Positions 24,101-35,340 of a DNA stretch of 64,000 nt are shown here, in pieces (position 1 is the stretch's first letter; the number at the start of each line of letters is the position of its first letter). Position numbers and translations under genes: made by a program. The notes beneath the pieces are model-generated. The model made no database searches and was not told the origin of the DNA. It saw nothing but the letters and a program-made list of their open reading frames with translations. The DNA is from Calliopum simillimum (lineage: Eukaryota > Arthropoda > Insecta > Diptera > Lauxaniidae): positions 115,591,124 through 115,655,123 of the forward strand of contig OX638371.1 of assembly GCA_951812925.1 (NCBI GenBank), written 5' to 3'.

Positions 24101-24484
24101 CTTTATCATGGTATTGGGAGCACAAAAAACACACTTTTATACCGAATAAACTACCTACAATAGCGAGCCGGACACATGCAGAATATCTCTTTCTCGGAAT
24201 TCGTAATAAAATATTTCAAAGAGTTCATTCAGCATATCTATGGTATCTTTAAAGTTCCCGTTGGCCGAAGGTAATGTAACATCGAAAAATTGGAAGTCAG
24301 TTTCTGGAAATTGTCTGCTTGCTAATTCGAGGGTATGATCTCAATGTCTATTTCCTTAAAGGCTGTGGAGAGTTGTTCGATTACAAAATAAAGTAGAGCT
24401 ATTCAAAAGCTAAAAAGGTTACAGCAAGAAACCTTTTGTCTTCTGAAGTTGCGATCTTTATGTCATTTCCTACAATAGAAAACG
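24101..24484. other. Unassigned spacer between two arrays
   Basis: No gene, element or clear repeat is recognised in these roughly 380 bp. Confidence 0.4.
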
Positions 24485-24834
24485 GAGACCATAGACCAAA
24501 GACCGAAGCCCAAAGACCATAGACCTAAGACCAAAGACCAAAGACCAAAGACCAAAGACCAAAGACCAAAGACCAAAGACCAAAGACCAAAGACCAAAGA
24601 CCAAAGACCAAAGACCAAAGACCAAAGACCAAACACCAAACACCAAAGACCAAAGACCAAAGACCAAAGACCGAAGCCCAAAGCCCAAAGCCCAAAGCCC
24701 AAAGACCAAAGACCAAAGACCAAAGACCAAAGACCAAAGACCAAAAACCAAAAACCAAAGGCCAAGGACCAAGGACCAAAGACCAAATGACCAAAGGCCA
24801 AAGACCAAAAACCAAAGACCAAGACCGAGACCTA
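24485..24834. repeat. (ACCAAAG)n heptanucleotide array, about 50 units
   Basis: Units of ACCAAAG predominate, with variants GCCCAAA, ACCGAAG and ACCTAAG clustered at both edges and near 24670-24700. All three minus frames stay open for 96-119 codons because seven codons span three units. The resulting LVFGLWS-type peptide is a repeat artefact, not a gene. Confidence 0.95.
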
Positions 24835-26849
24835 GATGAATTTTTTTGACAATATTTGAAATAATTGCACTTTAAGAAAATAGTTTAAATTGCGAGATTT
24901 TTTCTCTGAATTTTTCCCGTGTAATTATCGGGAAGTTAAAACAAAGTATTGGGAACGAGTCCGCTGGGTAGGTGGAATGTACCAACTTAGCTTTGTGGAC
25001 ACGCATGCACGCACTCAACAAATGTGTCGGCGTAGAATTTCTAGAAAAACAAAATTTGGAATTAATTTTGTTTTAGAAAATTTTTGGTGCATGCTGCCGT
25101 GGGCCAAAGCTGCATATTTGCAGATAATAATTAAGTACAGAGGAGGCAGCACCATACACATACAAGCGAACACATATACAAATACGCACACACACAAAGA
25201 GGCACATAATACATGCTGTCAATGCAACGCGCCATTTGCGTTGAATACGCGGCGACGATGATGACTACGACGACGACGGCGACGACGCAGAGTCCTTTTG
25301 GTCATTTCCGGTGCATGTGTAAATACATGTATATATGTATGTATGTGAATGTTTTTGCGAATATGGCGGCTTATAGGGAGGCAATGCATATGTTGGTAGG
25401 GTACGGAGTGCATTGCGTGGCAACTGCAAGGGGCCCTAAAACGATTTTTATACGATAAAATGTTAGTTGTGCGCAAATATAAAATAGGAAACGTACGAAC
25501 TCGCAAAAAGGATTCGCTAGTTTGTTATGTTCGTTCTCATTCTTTTGCTAGAGTTTGTTGGAGGAGCCTTCGTACCTTCAGCCTATGATGACAATGACAA
25601 TGATGATGATGATGACGGCAGTGGCAGGCAGGCATCATTATCGTCAACAGTCAGCACAGCCAGCCAGCAGCTAACATCCGTTTCCGTTTGGCCGCATCGT
25701 ATTGCAATATTACAGGCGGGAGATCTTAGATGAAGGACGTAACATACGAGAGGATTTCAAAGGAAATGCAAAGTCGTTGCAGTGAAGGCAACAACAACAA
25801 CAAAAGTATACGACACTATGCACGAAATTGTAATTCGATCAAATATAGGGTACAGGAAAATTTCAGAAAGATATGTAGACAAAATTCAAAAGACTACAAT
25901 ACATAGTGCTTTTATAGAGAAAATGTCCTTAAATCTTCGGCAATTTTCTTAGTAATGCCCAATGAAATAACGCCTAAAAAAAAACAAAATAACCAGTGAT
26001 TAAGATAAGAAAAATTCACCGGGAATATTTATTCACGATAACCCCTATTATCTCTTTTCTTATCTTTATTTCGTTTACTGTATGTACACCAATATTGTTG
26101 ATGCCTGACGAGCCTATTCGAAGGTGGACACAGCACATCCACAACATACTTTAGTTGAGAGAAAATTGCGTAGTCTTATTGTTGTTGTTATCGTTGTTGC
26201 AACAAAACCGGAAATCGCCATAGCGGCCATTGAAGTCGCCATCATTGCGAAAATATATATTTTTCTTCTTGTGATTTTCCTCCTCCGACGTGACGTCTCC
26301 TCAGCAACATTTTCTACAAGTTTTTCCTGTTGGCAATTCAATGCATGGGTTTTGCAAACGAACGAACGACCGAACGAACGAATGGACGAAGATATACGCG
26401 TGTATTTACAGTTATATTGGGAATTGCCACAATCACACACATACCATACACACATGTGCAGCAACAACAATCTGAAAGGCCTCTACTGTATGTATGTGTG
26501 TAAGCGTGTATTTGCATTCTCCGAATATCCTTTCGAATTAGAATATATGACCGTTGCAGCATTGAAAAGTTTTGTGCGCTCTACAAGGAGGCAGGGAGTG
26601 TATTCGTCGTATTTTGCTAGGATACGCAAAAAAAGAAAAAGGATAAAAATGCAAGGCAGTGAAAAAAAATCATAGGAAACCATCATCAGCAACGCAGCAA
26701 CGCATTTTCCTCAATGGCAACGGCAGCAACTGCAACAGCAGCAGTTTTGTCTTTTGCTACGAACAAAAACAACAAGAAATGAATGTTAGAAGTGAACAAC
26801 ATGCGGATTAGGGTGATTAGAAAAAAAGGAGTTTTTTTGAAATAAAGAC
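24835..26849. other. Unassigned DNA with microsatellites
   Basis: It holds a CGA/GACG-rich run near 25.26 kb, a (GAT)n run near 25.60 kb and a CGAA run at about 26358-26382. A 68-codon frame at 25527-25733 begins with a hydrophobic stretch and an acidic run but follows the GAT microsatellite. A 183-codon frame at 26124-26675 has no domain. Neither is supported as a gene. Confidence 0.35.
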
Positions 26850-27170
26850 AGATATGAAATTTATCAGTAATATTAGTATAAGTCCTGAAGTGTTGGAAAA
26901 TATCTAAAATATCAGCAAAAGTGCAAGAGAATCGAAAATCTTATAAGATATCAGAAAAAGTCCCGAACTATTGAAAACTATCTGAAATATCAGTTAAAGT
27001 CCGTGGTATAATCTAAAATATCAGTAAAAATCCAAGACTGTCATGTAAAATATCCATTAAACTCCAGAAGTATCATCTAAAATATCAGTAAAAGTTCAGA
27101 AATATCATCTTAAATGTCCGTAAAAGTCCAGGAGTATCGAAAAGCATCAAAATATTATACTCAGTGTCTG
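26850..27170. repeat. Decayed outlier of the 39 bp satellite
   Basis: Repeated 'AAAATATCAGTAAAAGTCC' and 'AGTATCATCTAAAATATCAG' motifs recur at roughly 38-40 bp spacing for about eight units. They are recognisably the 29.7-31.06 kb satellite with heavy divergence. Confidence 0.65.
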
Positions 27171-29135
27171 GGAACACTCAGGAAGACGAGTGCTAGAACA
27201 TGAAATTTATAAATCGGCCTAAAACCATTTAGTCAGACATTTAAATTTTTATACTTTTAATCAAAAAATTCTACATTGAAAGTTTTTCAAAACTTTTCTT
27301 GCAAAAAATTTATAAAAACTTAAATCAAAAAAATGTTTCATAGAAAACTTTTTATAAACTTTTATTCCAAAAAAATTAAAAACAAAAACTCTGAAATAGA
27401 ACTTAAATTATTTTTAAAAGTTTTTATTGAAGTTTATTATAAAAAAAAAACATTTTTACTTGACAACATTTTGCTTAAGAAAATCTTTTTAAAAATATTT
27501 AAAAAAGCTCTTCAGAGAATAAAAGTTAAAAAAACTTTTTTATTTTTTTAAGTTGAAAGTTTTCTTTAGAAAAAGTTTTAAGTCAACTTATAATTTTATT
27601 TCAAAAAGTTTTCTAAACTTTTATTTAAATTATTGAAAAGTTTAAAGTCTGACTTAATTTAAAAAAACAAAAGTTTTTTAAAACGTCTATATCAAGGTCT
27701 GCTTACGGAAGATTAGATAAATATGTACATACATTTTTCACAACCACCCTAAAATGAAAAGGGACGAGTCCAAGCAGTATGATGACGACGACGACGTTGT
27801 TGAAACTCCCGTTTAAAATTCAAATTCACATTTTGCAATTTCAACGGAGCAACGTAACGTAACGCAACGTAACGCTTCCTTATACATTCGATTTTATTTT
27901 TCTTGTGTTGTTGCTATCGTTGCTGTTGGACGTTGCTTAAGCTTCAGCCCCAGACTTTGGAGGTGGAGTAATTTTTTTCGGTAGCCTTCAATTGCGCTGC
28001 CACTTTGAGCAACGATGACGATGACTCCAACGACGACGTCAATGGCGATGAACAGCAGCAACAACAACGCAAAATTTTTGGGAAAACTATAAGATTTTTG
28101 GTTGGTGGAGCTATTTTGCGATTTTTCCCCATCTCATCTTGTGCGTACGCAAAGATTGGCATGTAAAGTTTCTTCATTTGGTAGAGATGTTGATGTCGTT
28201 GTTGCTGCTGCCATTGTTGTACTTTAGCTGCATGTATTGCCCGCATATAGAGGCGATTTTATGTGCGTGCAAAAGAATAGGAGGGCACATGTGCGAATGT
28301 ATGTATCCGTATGCATGTTGGTCGGTCAATCCTTGCTGCAAATCTGGGAACATACAATGTACATGCTGCTCCGAAATCAACCAACACGTTAGGCATCTGC
28401 ATCTGATGTTGAAAGGTAGAGCGCCAAGGTTTTTTTTTAGAATGTTCCTCTCCATTTTATTTGCAACAAAACGGTTACATGCTGCTTTTTCCATTGCGAA
28501 CATCCAGCAGTATGTGCTAAAATTCTAATTAAACGACTAATTAAAGATATTTCTCGAATCCTTTGGTTAGGTGAATTTTGCAGATTTCTTTTTTTCCTTT
28601 TTTTTTTAAATTAAAGGGTGCCAATCTTTAAATAAGATTAAATAAGCTATATGTAATTTTCGGAATTTGAATTTTTTAAAGGGATAGTTTTGGGATTTCA
28701 TATTTACTGTTTATTATCATAAGCATTTTAGATAGTTGGTGAGTACTCAAGAAAAACTTTACCCTTCACTTTTTATAAGCCTTAAATGAGACAAGTTTTT
28801 GGCTGTATTTTTCTTAATAAAAATTAATTAATTTTTCCAAGTTGTTAATTTTTCGAAGATATTCCTATAAAATATGATAAAAATATCTTTTTTGTAACAC
28901 CACAGTTTTGCTGTATCAAAGACAAAAGTAAAACTATGTATGTAGAAAGTTTCCTGACTATCAGAAGATTGAAAAATCCTAGGTGCTCCCTTTCAGGAAA
29001 TATTAAGTTTTTACGTTTTATTTCTTTTTTTAAAGTTTTTTTTAATATCACAGACCTAAAAGTTAAGAACCAGAAACAAAAATGGTAATTTTTGTTGATT
29101 TTGACTTCGTAGTCTATCACAAAATTTCTCCATCA
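27171..29135. other. Unassigned AT-rich DNA
   Basis: 27.2-27.7 kb is extremely A/T-rich with 'AAAACTTTTTATAAACTTTT'-like recurrences. 27.8-28.5 kb is richer in CAA/TTG runs and CpG. No gene is seen on either strand. Confidence 0.4.
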
Positions 29136-29267
29136 GGGGTCAAATCGGCGCATTCGTGAACGTACAACTCGTGACGTAAAGTCATGTGTTTCACATGCAT
29201 TTTGTATTACTAAATACATGATTTTAAGTCACAAATTGTACGTTCACTCATGCAGCGATTCAGCCTC
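29136..29267. mobile_element. 132 bp palindromic MITE
   Basis: The arms pair: 'CATTCGTGAACGTACAA' against reversed 'CATGAGTGAACGTACAA', continuing through 'GTGACGTAAAGTCATGT' and 'GTGACTTAAAATCATGT', with a centre near 29200. No open frame. No clear target duplication was found. Confidence 0.65.
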
Positions 29268-29699
29268 AGGTTTCGATATTGAGATATCTTAAACTTGAAG
29301 TGCAAAAAAACACAGTTTTGAACGCTATATTTGAAATACCGAAGCAAGTCAGGGTAATCCTTCACAATAAAACTTGATGTAGGGGCAAAAAGTCCTCAAG
29401 CACGCCAGTGAAGGCTTTTAAAAAAAATGATGTTATGTAACGATTTTGTAAAAAACTTCTTTTGAGCTATTTACCATAAACCAGGAAATAAAATAGTATT
29501 TTTGTTTTGGTTCATAAATTTTCATTTACTAGTATCGCCGGTGGCCAAAATTTGGCCTTTTACTTTGAGATAGATACACTTCTTCCGAGTACCGTTTGGT
29601 AAAAAACAAAGCCAGAACATTGAGTATTCATTAGTCGTAGCAACATTTTTTATATGCAGCAGGCTCAGTATATCTTAAAACCGAATAACATAAAAATTG
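29268..29699. other. Unassigned spacer
   Basis: No gene or element is recognised between the MITE and the 39 bp satellite. Confidence 0.4.
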
Positions 29700-31060
29700 G
29701 TCGCGTGCTTGTGCCAAAAAATATCGGAAAACATCCATAATATCGAAAAGATCTCAAAAGTGTCGACAAACATCGGTATGTATATCAGTAAAAGTCCAAA
29801 AGTATCGAGCAACATCCAAAATATCGGTAAAAGTCCAAAAGCATCGAGAAACATTTAACATATCGAAAAGTATCGAGAAACATCCAAAATATCGATAAAA
29901 GTCTTAAAGTATCGAGAAACATCCAAAAGATCGATAAAAATCCAAGAGTATCGAGAAACATCTAAAATATCGGTAAAAGTCCAAAAGTATCGAAAAACAT
30001 CCAAAATATCGGTAAAAGTCCAAAAGCATCGAGAAACATCCAAAATATCAGTAAAAGTCCAAAAGTATCGAGAAACATCCAAGATATCGATAAAAGTCCA
30101 AAAGTATCGAGAAACATCTAAAATATCGGTAAAAGTCCAAAAGCATCGAGAAACATCCAAAATATCGAGAAGTATCGAGAAACATCCAAAATATCGGTAA
30201 AAGTCCAAAAGTATCGAAAACATTCAAAATATCCGTAAAAGTCCAAAAGCATCGAGAAACATCCAAAATATCGGTAAAAGTCCAGAAGTATCGAGAAACA
30301 TCCAAAATATCGATAAAAGTCTAGAAGTATCGAGAAACATCCAAAATATCGATAAAAGTCCAAAAGCATCGAGAAACATCCAAAATATCGATTAAAGTCC
30401 AAAAGTATCGAGAAACATCCAAAATATCGGAAAAAGTCCAAAAGTATCGAGAAACATCCAAAATATCGGTAAAAGTCCAAAAGTATCGAGAAACATCCAA
30501 CATATCGGTAAAAGTCCAAAAGTATCGAAAAACATCCAAAATATCGGTAAAAGTCCAGAAGTATCGAGAAGCATCCGAAATATCGATAAAAGTCCAAAAG
30601 TATCGAGAAACATCCAAAATATCGATAAAAGTCCCAAAGTATCGAAAAATATCCAAAATATCGGTAAAAGTACAAAAGTATCGAAAATCATCCAAAATAT
30701 CGGTAAAAGTCCAGAAGTATCGAGAAACATCCAAAATATCGATAAAAGTCCAAAAGGATCGAAAAACATCCATTATATCGATAAAAATCCAGAAGTATCG
30801 AGAAACATCCAAAATATCGATAAAAGTCTAGAAGTATCGAGAAACATCCAAAATATCGATAAAAGTCCAAAAATATCGAAAAACATCCATTATATCGATA
30901 AAAGTCCAGAAGTATCGAGAAACATCCAAAATATCGATAAAAGTCTAGAAGTATCGAAATACATCCAACATATCGATAAAAGTCCAGAAGTATCGAGAAA
31001 CATCCAAAATATCGATAAAAGTCTAGAAGTATCGAGAAACATCCAAAATATCAGAACGTC
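29700..31060. repeat. 39 bp satellite array, about 34 units
   Basis: Each unit consists of a 20 bp half AAAAGTCCAAAAGTATCGAG and a 19 bp half AAACATCCAAAATATCGAT, with GGT or GAT at the end and common variants CATCG and CTAGA. The two halves are about 80 percent alike, so the unit is a dimer. Because 39 is a multiple of three, minus-strand frames stay open for up to 185 codons, repeating ILDVSRYFWTFTD. No start context, promoter or domain supports translation. Confidence 0.92.
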
Positions 31061-31794
31061 GACAGAGCGCAACGAAATAGGTTTTTTCCAAGCAAGGGAA
31101 AAACAACAACAACAAAATTTCTCTCACTCCACTGTGTCATTCACTTTCTTAACAACACAGCATAACATTGTGGATGCTGTTGTTGTTGTAATTATATGGG
31201 AAACTTTGATCCTATTTTTAAATACCTTAATGGCAACTTATGAGGATAATTTTTAGATTCGTGGATTCTACACCACAATACCTTTCATATAAAAAAAAAT
31301 TGTCGAAAATCGGTTAAATGGTTAGCTCGCAAAAGGGAGGCAAAAAAAACTGTTCACGTATTAATATATAGATTATTGAAAATCCCTATTTCGAATAGGT
31401 ACATAAAAATTAAATTTTAGTTATTAATATTGGTCCAAAATTTATTAACAATATAGTGATGCCGTGGAAGTCTTTTTTCAGAAGTAGAGAAAAATAAGGC
31501 ATCTTACAAAAAAGTGTATATGGCATAAAATGCTTAAAACCATCCAAGGGATACTGCTTTGAAATAGCGCTTGATATACCACCTTAACATCTGGAGATAT
31601 GGGGAAAAAAGCGCTGGACAGTGGTAGGACTGAAACTATTAAACTCTTTCAAAATTCATCGTTGTTAGTTTGGGAGTGCGTTCAGCTACCAATCAGACTT
31701 TCTTCCCGAAATATGGTTCACCTCATTTGGTATCTGGACACAGTGATCATCAACTTAGTTTGTGCAAGATTACAAGATTTTTAAAATTAAACTT
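31061..31794. other. Unassigned spacer
   Basis: No gene is recognised. One 61-codon plus-strand frame at 31599-31784 lies just before LINE homology and could be decayed upstream LINE sequence, but this is not demonstrable by eye. Confidence 0.35.
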
Positions 31795-31840
31795 TAAAAC
31801 TGGCTGGATAGGAAAGTTTCAGAAATAAAGCAAAATCATT

Positions 31841-32137
31841 CATGCCGAGAACTAAACAATTACTACATATACTTACACTGAACAGGAAAGGTACAAGGGC
31901 TGTTATAGGATTTCGAACGGGACACTGCCCAAGAGTCCAGGATGAATTCTGTATATTCTGCTATGAAGTAGAGGAAACAGCAGAACATATCGTCGGTCAC
32001 TTGTACAACGGAACTAATTGACTTTGAGCGACGATACTCTATGTCACTGTGACAGTCTAGCAAGACACAGACTTCGTTATTTTTCTATTCCGAAACCACG
32101 CTACTTCCAGTCCCTCATTCTGAGTTCCTTAAGGTAA
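31841..32137 (+). pseudogene. LINE C-terminus (post-RNase H zinc-knuckle region)
   Basis: The frame MPRTKQLLHILTLNRKGTRA, then VIGFRTGHCPR and FCIFCYEVEETAEHIV, matches the C-terminal end of RNase H-bearing insect non-LTR elements, where a C-x2-C-x(n)-H motif follows GHC. A stop at about 32020 ends this frame. After a shift, LCHCDSLARHRLRYF with SIPKPRYFQSLILSSLR completes the usual LCxCxxLAxxRLRYL-type ending, terminating at about 32137. At least one frameshift is present. It is a different LINE type from those at 18 and 56 kb, which lack this ending. The 5' extent is unclear and no tail was identified. Confidence 0.7.
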
Positions 32138-34560
32138 AGTTAATAACGCTAACGTTGGGGATATTGTTGATAATTTGGCCTACTTGGATAGTAATCAATT
32201 TTATCTTTTTTCATTGTTGAGTAAAATTGATTATGTGCACCCAAGTTACTCCTTTCAAAATCTAAAATTTAAATTTTTTCTTTTTTTTCTGCACAATCAA
32301 CCATTTTTGATAAGAAAATATATAAATGTTTTATTATCTCAAAACAATAATGAACGGCAGAGATATCTGATGAGAAAACCAGCTAACAAATGCAACCAAG
32401 TCAAAGCATTAAAACAGCGTATTGTGTTGGACTTGGAGCAGGGGGGGGCAATGGAATGGAAGTCAATAATAATTCTAAGCAAACACTTGAGATACAAGTA
32501 CAAAATAAGCAATTAATTATTGAAATCGAAAGAATAATAGTGTGATTTCATAACAAAATTGGATTTTAATTGAAATTTGTAAAGTGTTCAATTTTAAGTT
32601 TTATATTTCTTTTACACCCTTCCCGATTTGATACCCTCGTATTATTTTTATTATTGTTTTTGTTGTTGCTGTTGTCGTTGCTGCTGTTATTGTTATTGGA
32701 CATTTTATGTTCAATTCTAATTATGTTTTTTCGTATTTCTCCATTTTTACTTCTCCTTCAAAATATTTTTATTTTCCATTGAATTTCACTCTGTCTGATA
32801 AGCGGGAAAAAATTTCAATTTTTGATAATAAAAAGATGAAAAAACAACAAATATTTAGTAATTTTATTGTTGTTAAAATTATAAGCTTGTTATTTTATAT
32901 CATTGGAAAAATATCATTGTTATATAAACAAACACATTTTAATTACAAATTGTTTAATTTTTGTTTTTATTCTTGTTGTCTGATAACAGATAACATTTTT
33001 TTGGGAATTTTCAAAGAAATATCTACTTAACTTCCTACTAAAATATATATGGAACAATAAAATTATTGCTTGTTTAAATCAGCGATATGATGTGATATAA
33101 AAGTAACATGATTGCGTTTTGTGTTATGACAGATTTAGGGCAATCAAAATTCTTTTAAGATAAAATACATAATATTTGGAGTCAGTTGTTAAGGTTTAAA
33201 AATACCGGAAAACTTTCAAACATCTTATATAACCCGAATTTCATACGCTCATCTCTAAAAGAAGACAATATAGAAACATGCCATGACCTTTTTCTCTGTT
33301 TTGGTTAATTTTTTTCAAATAATCGGCCAATCCATGCCTGGCGTACTTAAAAAGATTTGAATTGACCATTTCGGACTTTGCGCTGAAATTTAATGTATTG
33401 AGGATACTCCTAAAAACGTGTAAATGTCTCTAAAACATCGTAAACTCGTAATATGTAGGTGTTAAAATCAATACGAACTTCGACAGGCTTACGAGCTTAC
33501 GAGACTTTCGAGGCTTCTGAGACGTTGTAAGGAATACACTTATTGTTTTGTTTCATGCCAACCTTAATAAAAATTCGGATCAGTGTTGATAAGGTTTTCA
33601 ATCAGGTGATAAGCAGTAAGCTAAGTTTTTTTTTTATTTGGCATAAGGAAAAATTAGTAGTTTTAAAAACTAAGATTACAAAAAAACGCTCATAGCCTAG
33701 TCTTTAGATCTTCCAAAATATGTTTTATAGAAAGGAAACCAAATACCTTATACCAAGATGGTATATCTAACAGCTTTGATGATTTTTTTTAACGTTTCCA
33801 CAAAAAATATTTTAGAGAATGTTTTAGATTAAGTACTGGGGCATTTTTATAATTTAAGTTCTAAAATAGTACTTTTTCATAAGTACTTTTGAGCATATCA
33901 AAAAACAAGGCAAAATACCCCATTTGCGGCGATCTTATACCCAATACAAAATAACATATAACAGATTCGGATTCAACGAGCCTAAATTACTCGAAAAAAG
34001 ATATCACGATGTCATTCAGCCGGAAATATTATTTGTTATTCATAGAAATATTGTGGTTTTGCAAAATGTTTTTCTTTTCCCAAGATTACAGTGTAACATT
34101 TCGGACCCCATATCTCTTAATCGGTACACCTTATATGGTTGACATCTTCAGTGACCCTAACGATAAACAATATTCCGAGATAGTTTATTCAAATTTTGTT
34201 GTCCTGGGCTCTGTTAAAAAAATGGAAGTCCAAAAAGGCCTTGATTGCTCAACTCTTTTATGAGCGACTCTATGTTATTGTTTACATTTTGTGTTGTATG
34301 TACAAAAATTTGATAAATAGAAATCTTTTCAAAATCTATCTGATTTTACCCTCATGTGAAATTTTGGCTAAGGCACATAATATTGCAACGAACCTTTTTC
34401 ACCGCTAGCCAGGGTGTAGCCGTCGGTGCCCAGAGTTCGTATACAAAAATTTATTCCCCGCCAAGGAAGGAAACACTTTTCATAATTTTCATTGGTTTTG
34501 TTTCACAATTTTATTTCACTGATGATATTCCTCCTGAAAAGCACCCTTAAATATATTAAC
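32138..34560. other. Unassigned AT-rich DNA
   Basis: No gene is recognised. Long T-rich and TTG-rich frames at 32.57-33.03 kb are compositional. Weak repeats of 'TTACGAG' and 'TTCGAGGCTT' type lie at 33.48-33.53 kb. Confidence 0.4.
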
Positions 34561-34564
34561 TAAG

Positions 34565-35160
34565 TAAAACCATCACAGCCAATCCAACCATTTCGCTTCG
34601 CCGGTCTGCGTTCCCGTCCAGACGTCAGGATTCAAGACATTCGCGCCACTGTTGCCTCCCCGTCTTTCTCTGCTAACCTCCTTGTTTGTCTTGTTCGTTC
34701 ACGAGAGCCCGCGCCACCGCTACACTCTCGGGTCAGGACAGGAAGCTCTTTGGAAAACAAAGCCTACGGTCTTAGTCACTATCCCCTGATACGTGTGAAT
34801 TGGTTTTCACTTCAAAGTCTCGGTTTCGTCCAAGGATGGTTGAAATATTTGAAGAACACGTCTTACCTCGTTGTCGGTTGGGTTACAAGAGAACGATACC
34901 ATCGCCGGAACTTGCATTCCATCATTCCATTTTCATCCTCGATCAGCTGTTTCCTTTTATCGATAGGATTTGACAGTTGGGACGAAGAGTTATATAAACC
35001 AAGAGATGCAAACAAGCACTGGAGCAATTTTTTGAAGTTTGTGTTCCCTTCGTTATATATCTCTTCGGTTGGAACTCACTGTTTCGGGATCGCTGATGCA
35101 CGCGATAATCATGCGATTCTCATCCAACTGTTTGTCAAGCGGATGCGATTGTCCTAAAAC
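34565..35160. other. GC-richer island, unexplained
   Basis: This block has clearly more C and G than its surroundings ('GTCTGCGTTCCCGTCCAGACG', 'GAGAGCCCGCGCCACCGC'), several TATA-like sites (GTTATATAAACC at about 34989; GTTATATATC at about 35053) and a 135-codon plus frame at 34750-35157. That frame has no recognised domain. The pattern could be a solo LTR, a promoter/leader, or an unknown repeat. I could not find matching TG...CA ends with a short target duplication. A strong hairpin follows at 35296. Confidence 0.3.
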
Positions 35161-35295
35161 TATCTACTTACTAAAAAATCCTTAGTTTTAAATTAATTCT
35201 AAAGTTATTTAACTAGAAATTCATTACTTATTTTTTTTACCTTAATTAGTTCTTAATATTATTAATACTTTAAATGCAAGTAATTATTAAAAAGA

Positions 35296-35331
35296 TGAGG
35301 ACGCAAATGAGGCTTCCGATTTGTGTCCTCA
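35296..35331. other. Stem-loop, 13 bp stem with 10 nt loop
   Basis: The left arm TGAGGACGCAAAT (35296-35308) pairs with ATTTGTGTCCTCA (35319-35331), with a single G-T pair on one strand. The loop is GAGGCTTCCG. It lies 140 bp after the end of the GC-richer island and may belong to the same element. Its function is unknown. Confidence 0.6.
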
Positions 35332-35340
35332 CAATATAAG

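Noticed and set aside
24463..24822. Minus-strand frames of 96-119 codons rich in LVFGLWS
   Set aside because: They arise from the heptamer (ACCAAAG)n. All three frames are open and give the same periodic peptide, with no domain or start context.
25527..25733. Frame with hydrophobic start and acidic run, like a secreted acidic protein
   Set aside because: The acidic run is a GAT microsatellite and the hydrophobic start is short. No supporting evidence.
26124..26675. 183-codon plus-strand frame
   Set aside because: Composition follows GTT and CGAA microsatellites, the opposite strand is also open, and no domain is seen.
29855..30870. Several overlapping minus-strand frames, up to 185 codons
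   Set aside because: They are produced by the 39 bp satellite, whose length is a multiple of three. The peptides are pure 13-residue repeats.
29700..31060. CRISPR-like regular repeats
   Set aside because: Repeats are contiguous with no unique spacers, and the DNA is eukaryotic. It is a satellite.
34565..35340. Solo LTR
   Set aside because: No TG...CA ends with a matching 4-6 bp duplication could be found, so the LTR reading is only a possibility.
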